Positions 1 to 6,283 of a DNA stretch of 10,579 bases are shown one piece after another. Position numbers and translations under genes: made by a program. The stretch comes from an uncultured Desulfurobacterium sp. (GTDB lineage: Bacteria; Aquificota; Aquificia; Desulfurobacteriales; Desulfurobacteriaceae), in assembly GCA_913055135.1 (NCBI GenBank), contig CAJXJV010000029.1:1-10579 (forward strand), read 5' to 3'. The notes under the pieces are model-generated. The model searched no databases and had not been told where the DNA came from. It saw only the letters and a program-made list of their open reading frames with translations. Numbering within the stretch: position 1 is the first letter of the stretch; each line of letters opens with the position of its first letter.

Positions 1-219
1 ACCTGCGATTTTCACATCCTTGATTGTTACCCTTTCCCCTTCATCTATTGAAAACACAACCTCCGCATGGGAGTTTCCCTCTTTTATCGTTCCGTTTACC
101 GTAGCAAACGGATATCCGTTGTTTTTGTAGTAGTTGAGTATGTTGTTCTTTGAATTTTCAAGCTCAAACTCATCAACGGACTTTGCCTGCGAATCGTTCA
201 GTATGGACGAAATGGAAAC
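1..219 (-). pseudogene. Omp85/BamA-type POTRA-repeat protein, 5'-truncated fragment running off the left edge
   Basis: The minus strand is open from 219 down to 1 (73 codons). Seen directly: a segment LNYYKNNGYPFATV, then a Phe-x-Ile-Asp-Glu-Gly-x-x-x-x-Ile stretch ending in KDVKIAG. A YY-x-x-x-GY-x-x-A-x-V segment followed by F-x-I-x-EG-x-x-x-x-I-x-x-I-x-I-x-G is the usual signature where one POTRA domain ends and the next begins in Omp85 proteins (BamA, TamA and relatives), which insert or translocate proteins at the outer membrane. The frame is closed upstream by TAA at 220-222, and between there and the motif it contains no ATG, GTG or TTG, no ribosome binding site and no signal peptide. 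An intact family member would have a signal peptide and usually at least one more POTRA before this point. I read it as a gene broken at its 5' end, or as an assembly join. The family call is fairly secure; whether it is BamA, TamA or another Omp85 cannot be told. Confidence 0.55.
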
Positions 220-320
220 TTACGAATTAAAAAGATACATGCAGTTAAAAAAAGAAATTATAGGTATTAAAAAAGGAATATATTTTTCTTGATTGAAAAC
301 GGTGAAGAGAGGTAGAGTGT
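220..320. promoter_or_regulatory. AT-rich leader and probable promoter region of the clpX cluster
   Basis: About 100 bp of A/T-rich DNA lies between the broken POTRA frame and clpX. It is the only plausible place in the window for the promoter of the five-gene plus-strand cluster. The best hexamers I can pick are weak: TTAAAA at 245-250 with TAAAAA at 268-273, or TATATT at 279-284 with no good -35. The clpX ribosome binding site is clear: AGAGGT at 308-313, seven bases before the ATG. No operator or riboswitch is recognisable. The exact promoter position is a guess. Confidence 0.3.
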
Positions 321-1556
321 ATGTTTGAAACAAGAGTTCCTATGAGGAAATGTTCTTTTTGCGGAAGAGCTCAGTCAAGTGTAGAGGCTCTTATAACAGG
401 TCCAAACGGTGTGGCAATTTGCAACTACTGTGTTGATGAGTGTTACGAGCTCATACACAGTGAGGAAAAGAAGCAAGGAAAAACTCCCGTAAGCGTCGAT
501 AGATTACCAACACCTAAGGAAATAAAGGAGTTTCTTGATCAGTATGTTATAGGTCAGGAAGAAGCGAAAAAGGTTTTATCAGTTGCTGTATATAATCACT
601 ATAAGAGAATTATGTCAAACGAGGATACTTCTGACGTTGAAATTGAAAAAAGCAACATTCTTCTGATTGGTCCAACAGGTTCAGGGAAGACCCTCCTTGC
701 AAGATCTCTCGCAAAACTTCTTGACGTTCCATTTGCGATAGCTGATGCCACAACTTTGACAGAGGCTGGATACGTTGGAGAAGATGTTGAAAACATTCTC
801 CTCAGACTCATTCAGGCTGCTGACTTCGACATAGAGAAGGCAGAGAGGGGAATTATCTACATAGATGAAATCGACAAAATAACCAGGAAGAGTGAAAATC
901 CATCCATAACGAGAGACGTTTCTGGAGAAGGTGTTCAGCAGGCACTCCTTAAGATTCTTGAGGGAACAATTGCAAACGTTCCTCCACAGGGTGGAAGGAA
1001 GCATCCACACCAGCAGTATATTCAGATAGATACCTCAAACATTCTCTTCATCTGCGGTGGAGCGTTTGTGGGACTTGAAAACATAATTGCAAAGAGAATT
1101 GGTAAAGGTGGAATGGGCTTCACTGCCGACGTTAAGAGGAACAAATTAGAAAGGAGTGAGCTCCTTAAACACGTTGAACCAGAAGATCTTGTTAAGTTTG
1201 GTTTAATCCCCGAGCTCATTGGAAGGCTTCCAGTTATTGCAACTCTCAATGAGTTGACAGAGGAAGATCTGATCAGGATTCTTGAAGAGCCAAAGAACGC
1301 CCTTGTTAAACAGTACAAGAAACTTCTTGAGCTTGAAGGAGTTGAATTGGAGTTTACAGAGGAAGCTTTGAAAGAGATTGCAAAAGAGGCTATAAGGCGT
1401 AAGACAGGCGCAAGAGGACTCAGGGCAATAATGGAGAAGATAATGACAGATGTTATGTTTGAAGTTCCTCACAGGAAGGATATAAAGAAGGTTATAATTG
1501 ACGCTGATGCTGTAAAAACGGGCAAGCCAAAGTACGAGCTTACAAAGGCTTCATAG
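321..1556 (+). CDS. clpX: ATP-dependent Clp protease ATP-binding subunit ClpX
   Basis: ClpX is the hexameric AAA+ unfoldase that recognises tagged proteins, unfolds them and feeds them into the ClpP peptidase in the cytoplasm. The 411-residue product has the usual family length and every hallmark. The N-terminal zinc-binding domain has cysteines at 11, 14, 34 and 37. Walker A is GPTGSGKT at 117-124, pore-1 loop GYVGE at 150-154, Walker B IIYIDEID at 178-185, and the RKH loop at 226-228. An MGF tripeptide at 265-267 matches the IGF loop that docks onto ClpP. The arginine-finger region is GLIPELIGR to 302, and sensor-2 GARGL is at 363-367. The ATG start follows AGAGGT by seven bases. It leads a tight plus-strand cluster, with tpiA 11 bp downstream. 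clpP, and often tig, usually sit next to clpX, but neither is visible here. The intact docking loop implies that a ClpP partner is encoded elsewhere. Confidence 0.98.
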   Translation: MFETRVPMRKCSFCGRAQSSVEALITGPNGVAICNYCVDECYELIHSEEKKQGKTPVSVDRLPTPKEIKEFLDQYVIGQEEAKKVLSVAVYNHYKRIMSNEDTSDVEIEKSNILLIGPTGSGKTLLARSLAKLLDVPFAIADATTLTEAGYVGEDVENILLRLIQAADFDIEKAERGIIYIDEIDKITRKSENPSITRDVSGEGVQQALLKILEGTIANVPPQGGRKHPHQQYIQIDTSNILFICGGAFVGLENIIAKRIGKGGMGFTADVKRNKLERSELLKHVEPEDLVKFGLIPELIGRLPVIATLNELTEEDLIRILEEPKNALVKQYKKLLELEGVELEFTEEALKEIAKEAIRRKTGARGLRAIMEKIMTDVMFEVPHRKDIKKVIIDADAVKTGKPKYELTKAS

Positions 1557-1567
1557 CGGGGGAAGTT

Positions 1568-2323
1568 GTGAGAAGGCTTTTAATTGCTGGGAACTGGAAG
1601 ATGCACAAGACTATTCCGGAAGCTCTCGACCTTGTCAGGGAGTTAAAAGAACTTGTAAAGGATGTCAACGATAGGGACATCCTGGTATGTCCACCATTTA
1701 CAGCTCTCTATCCGGTTTCGAGAGAGCTTGAGGGTTCAAACATTGTCCTTGGTGGACAGAATATGTATTTTGAGGAGCAGGGAGCTTTTACAGGGGAAAT
1801 TTCACCTTTGATGCTCAAAGATGCCGGTTGTTCTTACGTTATACTCGGGCACTCTGAGAGGAGGCACATTTTCGGAGAGACCGATGAACTTGTAAATAAG
1901 AAGGTTCTCTCTGCCATCAACCATGGGCTTATTCCAATTCTCTGTGTTGGAGAGCTTTTAGAGGAGAGAGAAAGCGGAAAAACGCAGGAAGTTGTTGAGA
2001 AGCAGGTTAGAGAGGGATTGAAAGGCGTTGATGGAGACAATGAGTTCGTTATAGCCTATGAGCCTGTCTGGGCGATAGGAACTGGTAAAACGGCAACACC
2101 TGAGCTTGCTGAAGAGGTTCATTTATTTATACGTCAGGTACTTTCGGATATGTTCGGAAGTGAGAAGGCAAACTCTGTAAGGATTCTCTACGGCGGAAGT
2201 GTAAAGCCTGAGAATGCTGCGGGATTGTTAAATATGGAGAACATTGATGGAGCTCTTGTTGGTGGAGCAAGTCTTAAGGCTGAAAGCTTCGCAAAAATAG
2301 TTAAGTTTGATATGGAGGCATGA
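1568..2323 (+). CDS. tpiA: Triosephosphate isomerase
   Basis: This enzyme interconverts dihydroxyacetone phosphate and glyceraldehyde 3-phosphate in glycolysis and gluconeogenesis; it is a cytoplasmic TIM-barrel homodimer. The 251-residue length is typical. Visible active-site elements are Asn9 and Lys11 in AGNWKMH, the electrophilic His95 in ILGHSERR, the catalytic base Glu165 in AYEPVWAIGTG with its mobile loop 6, the YGGSV phosphate-binding segment at 208-212, and GGASL at 233-237. The start is GTG at 1568, supported by a purine-rich GGGGGAAG at about 1557-1565. The gene starts 11 bp after clpX and its stop overlaps the secG start region. In a chemolithoautotroph it would mainly serve gluconeogenesis, together with gpmI in the same window; that role is inference. 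Confidence 0.98.
   Translation: MRRLLIAGNWKMHKTIPEALDLVRELKELVKDVNDRDILVCPPFTALYPVSRELEGSNIVLGGQNMYFEEQGAFTGEISPLMLKDAGCSYVILGHSERRHIFGETDELVNKKVLSAINHGLIPILCVGELLEERESGKTQEVVEKQVREGLKGVDGDNEFVIAYEPVWAIGTGKTATPELAEEVHLFIRQVLSDMFGSEKANSVRILYGGSVKPENAAGLLNMENIDGALVGGASLKAESFAKIVKFDMEA
2314..2318 (+). promoter_or_regulatory. secG ribosome binding site that bears on the choice of start
   Basis: GGAGG lies inside the last codons of tpiA. Two in-frame ATG codons follow, at 2320 and 2323. The first leaves one base between the site and the start, the second leaves four. The second is more workable, giving a protein that begins MFTALLIFH. Either choice gives coupling to tpiA: ATG 2320 makes an ATGA overlap with the tpiA stop, and ATG 2323 overlaps its last base. 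Confidence 0.6.
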
Positions 2324-2598
2324 TGTTTACCGCTTTGCTTATCTTTCATGCAATTATTGCTCTTCTTCTGATAATAGTTGTTCTTATCCAGCCCGGAAAG
2401 GGGGATACCAGTTCACTCCTTGGTGGAGGAAGTGCATCATCTGCCTTTGGGGCAGATACAGGGGCAGTTCTTACAAAGACTACTGCTATACTGGGAGCTC
2501 TCTTTATGCTTAACTCTTTGATCCTTTCGGTTGTTGGTTCAAAGCTTGCTCAAGAAAACTCTGTTGTTGAAAGGGTAAAGGTGGAAAGGACAAAGTAA
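2320..2598 (+). CDS. secG: Preprotein translocase subunit SecG
   Basis: SecG is the small accessory subunit of the SecYEG channel in the inner membrane; it aids SecA-driven export. The product is 92 residues (91 if ATG 2323 is the start, which the ribosome binding site favours). It has the family layout: an N-terminal hydrophobic helix (about 4-23), the conserved LIQPGKGD stretch, a Gly/Ser-rich loop (LLGGGSASSAFGADTG), a second hydrophobic helix (about 48-66, TTAILGALFMLNSLILSVVG), and a short charged C-terminus. The Q-x-GKG motif and the Gly-rich loop with FG identify it firmly despite its size. It overlaps tpiA, and a gap of 26 bp without a terminator separates it from the next gene. tpiA-secG adjacency is common in bacteria, so this placement is expected. 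Confidence 0.95.
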   Translation: MMFTALLIFHAIIALLLIIVVLIQPGKGDTSSLLGGGSASSAFGADTGAVLTKTTAILGALFMLNSLILSVVGSKLAQENSVVERVKVERTK

Positions 2599-2624
2599 CC
2601 TCAATAAAGATTAGAGGGTGAAGT

Positions 2625-3182
2625 TTGAAGGGTGAATTTAAGAAACTCTTTTTCTATGCTGTCTTTCTATCTTTTATTCTCTTTTCTTCCTGTCAACAAT
2701 CCCATGTAGAGAGTACTTCTCCCTCTGAAGTATCTATCTCTCCTTATTTCTCTCCACGTGGTGGCTGTACACGTGCAGTTATTTCCGAAATTAACCGTGC
2801 TAAGAACCGTATAGATGTAGCGGTTTTCAGTTTTACAAGTAAACCAATAGCAAGAGCTCTGATAAAAGCCCATAATAGAGGTGTTAGAATAAGAGTTATC
2901 ATTGATCAGGGAACAGCAAGATCAAAGAACTGTGTTGGTCCTGTTCTGGAAGCAGCGGGTATTCCTGTTAGATACAAAAAGGGGAATGGTGGTGGCCTGA
3001 TGCACCACAAGTACGCTGTGATTGATGGGAAAACCCTCATAACTGGCAGCTTCAACTGGACAATAAGTGCTGAGAAGAGGAACGATGAAAACTTAGTTGT
3101 GATAAAGGGTGCCGGAGAAGTTATAGAGGCTTACGAAAGGAACTTTGAAAAGCTCTGGGAAATGGCAGGTCTTACAAATTGA
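2625..3182 (+). CDS. Exported single-HKD phospholipase D/Nuc-family lipoprotein, probable nuclease
   Basis: The 185-residue product starts with a lipoprotein-type signal: positive residues at 2, 6 and 7, a hydrophobic stretch (8-20), then LFSSC with Cys23 as the likely lipidated residue. The -3 position is Phe rather than the preferred Leu, so lipidation is probable rather than certain. The mature part matches the phospholipase D superfamily: YFSPRGGC at 41-48, a strand DVAVFSF, RGVRIRVIID at 85-94, and one complete HxKxxxxD motif (His127, Lys129, Asp134) followed by GSFNW at 141-145. A single HKD at this length is typical of Nuc-type endonucleases, which work as dimers sharing two HKD motifs, rather than of two-motif phospholipases. 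I therefore favour a phosphodiesterase acting on nucleic acid outside the cytoplasm; a lipid substrate is not excluded. The start is TTG at 2625, after AGAGGGTG at 2613-2620. The last bases overlap the glnD start (TTGA). Confidence 0.88.
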   Translation: MKGEFKKLFFYAVFLSFILFSSCQQSHVESTSPSEVSISPYFSPRGGCTRAVISEINRAKNRIDVAVFSFTSKPIARALIKAHNRGVRIRVIIDQGTARSKNCVGPVLEAAGIPVRYKKGNGGGLMHHKYAVIDGKTLITGSFNWTISAEKRNDENLVVIKGAGEVIEAYERNFEKLWEMAGLTN

Positions 3183-5800
3183 CAATAGAGACTCTGAAGG
3201 AAAAATTTTTCTCTGAAAGAGAGAGGATAAAAAAGCTACACCTTCAGAAAGAGACAGGGTTCGCTGTTGCTGATGAACTGAGAAAAGCCCTTGATTCCCT
3301 ACTAAAGCCAGCCTTTAATCACTTTTTCGGCAGCTGGGATGTACCGATAGCTTTTTATGCTCTTGGTGGATACGGTAGAGGGGAACTCAACTTCCACTCT
3401 GACATAGATGTGAATCTGATTTATTTCGGAAAACTCTCTGAAAGTCATCTTGAGGATATTGAGGCTTTTTACTATTTCCTCCTCTCTCTGAAACTTGACC
3501 TCGGATTTGCTCCAAGAAGTACCTTAGAGGCTCTGGAGCTTGCAGAGTCCGACCTCTCAGTTTTTACGAATCTTCTCCAGAGGAGATTCCTTGCTGGTGA
3601 TAGAAGTATAGATGAAAGGTTTGCGAATGAATTTGGCACCCTCATCGAGAACAACAAAAAGTCCTTAGTTGAGGAGATAATCATAAGCAGGAACGATAGA
3701 TACAAGCGGTTTTACGGAACTGTTTATTATCAGGAGCCAAACGTAAAAGAAAGCAAAGGTGGATTGAGGGATCTCCACGAAGCTTTCTGGGTGTCGAAAA
3801 TTGTCTATTCAATAGATAACTACTCCGGTTTCCTGGATAAAAAGATTCTCGATTGGAAAAGTTTCAGGGATGTTGTATCAGCTTACGATTTCCTTCTGAG
3901 GGTGAGAAACCACCTTCATATCTCTTCAGGAAGAAAGAGTGATATTCTTTCGTTTGAAATGCAAAAGGTTGTAGCAGATTTCTTTGGCTTCCCTCGGGAT
4001 AGAAGGGGAATAGAGCAGTTTATGAAAAGTTACTTTAACGCTGCAATAGATTTATCGGTCATAACGAAGGAAGTGATAAAAGGAGCTCTTGAAGAATTAG
4101 AGAAAAAGGAAAAAAGGTTTTCTTTCAGTTCTATCTTTCAATCAAAGAAATTGATAGAGGATACGTTTTACGTAGTGGAAAATGTTCTCTATATTGAAGA
4201 AGATAAAGAAAGTGAGCTGGTAAAAGATCCTCTTTTAGTTTTAAAGGGATTTAAGCTGGTTCAAGAGAAAGGACTGGCGCTTTCAGCAAATGCCTTTTCA
4301 CTTTTCAAACTTTCAGCAGAGACGAATAAAGAAAAGTTCAGAAAAAGGGAAGTTCTTAACGAGTTTAAAGAAATTCTCCTGAACTTAAAAAGGCTCTCCT
4401 ACACTCTTGAGCTCATGCATAACTGTAAGGTTCTTGATGCTCTCATCCCGGACTTTGAAAGACTCAGGGGACACTTTCAATTTGATACCTATCACAAGTT
4501 TACAACAGACATTCACTCAATTTTCACGGTAAGGGAGCTTGAGAAGATAGAGGAAAAAGGAACAAATGTGACCTCCGTTAGAGAAAAGCAGGATTTCTTC
4601 CAGATACTTCAGGATCTTGAAAACCCTCACGTTTTATACATAGCTGCACTTTTCCACGACATTGGCAAGGGCAAACCTGGAAGGCATGAAATAGTTGGGG
4701 CTGGCTTAACAAGAAAATACCTTTCTGAAATGGGCTTTTCTCCTGAGGAGATAGAAGAGGTTGTCTGGCTTGTTAAAAACCACCTTCTGATGTCCCACCT
4801 TGCCTTCCGGAGGGACATTTCCGATCCAGAGTTGATAGAACAGTTTAAAAATGAATGTAAAACAGAAGATAGACTGAAAAAGCTCTTCCTTTTGACCTAT
4901 GCAGACATTAAAGCTGTAGGTCCCGGGGCATGGGACAACTGGAAGAGTTCCCTCCTCTGGAAACTTTATAACGTTACTCTTTCCCTGTTTGTTGAAGGAA
5001 AGAGTGTCGAAGAGCTTATATCTGAGAAGCTTCAAAGAAGAAAGGATAAAGTCAAGAAACTTCTCCAGGGAAAGATTCGTCCTGAATCCGTAGAGAGATT
5101 CTTTAAAAATGCTGATAGAGATTATCTGATTACCTATCCATCAGACGAAATTGCCAGGCATCTCATTTTAATGAAAGAGGTGAGAAAAAAAGGAAAGGAG
5201 TACACAGTTTACCACGAGAGTTACCCGGACATAGGCTTCACAAAGCTAACTATAGTTACAAAGTACAGGAGAGGGCTCTTCAATAAGATTGCCGGGATTC
5301 TCTCTTACCTTGGAATAAACATAAAGGGAGCCAACATAAACAGAGCTATAGAGGATGACTGTGAGTGCATGGTTTACACAATTCACGTTTCGACGGTAGC
5401 AGGAGAAGTACTTTCCTGTGATAGAGTGAAAAAATTTGAGGAAATCCTTGAAAAGCTCTATCTTGGAGAATTTGATCCTGACGACCTACCGCAGGATTTG
5501 ATGAAGCCGAAGAGTTTTAGAAGAAGTGTTCCTCTTCCTGCAAATAAGGTGAAAATCGATAATAAAACTTCCGATAAGTACACGATCGTTGAAGTCTCAA
5601 CTTACGACAGGTTAGGCGTTCTTTACGCAATAACGAAAGTTCTCCTTGATATGAAAACCCGTTTGAGAAGGGCAATCATTGCCACAGAAGGTAACAGAGT
5701 AATAGACAGCTTTTACATAACGGATATGGAGTATAAAAAGATAACTGATGAGCAGTTTCTAAAAGAATTAAAGGAAAGAATTCTGCAAGTTATTGAGTAA
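3179..5800 (+). CDS. glnD: PII uridylyltransferase / uridylyl-removing enzyme GlnD
   Basis: GlnD senses glutamine and adds or removes UMP on the PII protein, thereby controlling nitrogen assimilation. The 873 residues are normal for the family and all domains are present in order. The nucleotidyltransferase core has GGYGRGE at 63-69 and the metal-binding pair Asp75/Asp77. A GGLRDLHEAFW segment follows at about 194-204. The HD hydrolase domain has His439 and His446 in the YHKFTTDIH region and His493-Asp494 in LFHDIGKGKPGRHE. Two C-terminal ACT domains, about 685-770 and 799-873, are the glutamine-sensing part. Both activities are therefore expected to be intact. The start is TTG, overlapping the stop of the preceding gene in a TTGA arrangement, with AGGT eight bases upstream (3167-3170), so translation is probably coupled. 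No glnB, glnA or amtB lies in the window. The 3' end overlaps the convergent coiled-coil gene by 11 bp. Confidence 0.96.
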   Translation: MTIETLKEKFFSERERIKKLHLQKETGFAVADELRKALDSLLKPAFNHFFGSWDVPIAFYALGGYGRGELNFHSDIDVNLIYFGKLSESHLEDIEAFYYFLLSLKLDLGFAPRSTLEALELAESDLSVFTNLLQRRFLAGDRSIDERFANEFGTLIENNKKSLVEEIIISRNDRYKRFYGTVYYQEPNVKESKGGLRDLHEAFWVSKIVYSIDNYSGFLDKKILDWKSFRDVVSAYDFLLRVRNHLHISSGRKSDILSFEMQKVVADFFGFPRDRRGIEQFMKSYFNAAIDLSVITKEVIKGALEELEKKEKRFSFSSIFQSKKLIEDTFYVVENVLYIEEDKESELVKDPLLVLKGFKLVQEKGLALSANAFSLFKLSAETNKEKFRKREVLNEFKEILLNLKRLSYTLELMHNCKVLDALIPDFERLRGHFQFDTYHKFTTDIHSIFTVRELEKIEEKGTNVTSVREKQDFFQILQDLENPHVLYIAALFHDIGKGKPGRHEIVGAGLTRKYLSEMGFSPEEIEEVVWLVKNHLLMSHLAFRRDISDPELIEQFKNECKTEDRLKKLFLLTYADIKAVGPGAWDNWKSSLLWKLYNVTLSLFVEGKSVEELISEKLQRRKDKVKKLLQGKIRPESVERFFKNADRDYLITYPSDEIARHLILMKEVRKKGKEYTVYHESYPDIGFTKLTIVTKYRRGLFNKIAGILSYLGINIKGANINRAIEDDCECMVYTIHVSTVAGEVLSCDRVKKFEEILEKLYLGEFDPDDLPQDLMKPKSFRRSVPLPANKVKIDNKTSDKYTIVEVSTYDRLGVLYAITKVLLDMKTRLRRAIIATEGNRVIDSFYITDMEYKKITDEQFLKELKERILQVIE

Positions 5801-6206
5801 TAAACATTCCAATAACCATCTTTAAAAGCTCAAAAAAGTTTGGATTAAACAGAGTAAAGCCTATGATTACAAGGACAATCAGAAACTTCATGTAAGCTCT
5901 GAGTTCCCTTATTTCTCCCTTTAGCTCTTGCCGAACAGTTTCTATTTTCTGGTCAAGTTCCCGACGAACTGTTTCTATTTCCTGTCTGAGCTTACCAGTC
6001 TCTCCGAAGAACTCCTCCTTTGTGACAAGTTCCTTTCTTAGTTCATCTTTCAGCTCAGCCTTGATTACGACTTTCTGTTCCCTTGCTTTTTCCTCTATTA
6101 CTTCAAGACTTTTCTCTATGGTTTTTACTACTTCTTTAGCTATCTTCTCATCTTTTACCACCTTCTTTATAGCGTCATACACTTCTATTGGTATGGCGTA
6201 GCTCAT
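5790..6206 (-). CDS. Coiled-coil protein with C-terminal membrane anchor (DUF1640/Bdr-like), function unknown
   Basis: The product has 138 residues. The N-terminal third (MSYAIPIEVYDAIKKVV, to about 35) looks helical. It is followed by a long charged coiled coil (about 35-105) and a single hydrophobic helix (about 107-121); the tail ELLKMVIGMFITQ is also apolar. Within the coiled coil an 11-residue unit repeats: QEIETVRRELD (75-85), QKIETVRQELK (86-96), then a partial GEIRELR. Hendecad repeats ending in one C-terminal membrane helix resemble the DUF1640 and Borrelia Bdr families, whose bacterial role is unknown; this is resemblance recalled from layout, not a search result. No catalytic motif is visible. 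The ATG at 6206 follows AGAGGT (6221-6216 on this strand) by nine bases. It lies 73 bp after the antiporter gene on the same strand, with a promoter-like sequence between them. Confidence 0.82.
   Translation of the reverse strand: MSYAIPIEVYDAIKKVVKDEKIAKEVVKTIEKSLEVIEEKAREQKVVIKAELKDELRKELVTKEEFFGETGKLRQEIETVRRELDQKIETVRQELKGEIRELRAYMKFLIVLVIIGFTLFNPNFFELLKMVIGMFITQ
5932..5998. repeat. Imperfect 33-bp tandem repeat inside the coiled-coil gene
   Basis: CGAACAGTTTCTATTTTCTG at 5932 recurs 33 bases later as CGAACTGTTTCTATTTCCTG at 5965. The period of 33 bases is eleven codons and produces the two adjacent IETVR(R/Q)EL units. The copies differ at a few bases. The frame is kept, so the repeat looks selected or tolerated rather than disruptive. 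Confidence 0.75.
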
Positions 6207-6256
6207 AGAAAGAGTACCTCTTCAAGGATTTTTCTCGTGTCACCATCAGGAATAAA

Positions 6257-6283
6257 ATTATACATAACTGTATTAAAGTTCAA
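6257..6283 (-). promoter_or_regulatory. Candidate promoter of the coiled-coil gene
   Basis: On the minus strand a perfect TATAAT (6262-6257) is preceded by TTGAAC (6283-6278; four of six match TTGACA) with a 15-base spacer, which is shorter than the preferred 17. The -35 overlaps the stop codon of the upstream antiporter gene. Transcription would begin near 6250, leaving about 45 bases of leader that contain the AGAGGT ribosome binding site. The -10 is strong and the spacing is the weak point. Confidence 0.4.

Noticed and set aside
203..292. A 29-codon plus-strand frame beginning MDEMETYELKRYM, starting where the POTRA frame breaks
   Set aside because: It has no ribosome binding site, its lysine-rich end simply reflects the A-rich DNA, and I recognise no family. 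It might be a remnant of whatever broke the neighbouring gene, but nothing supports that.
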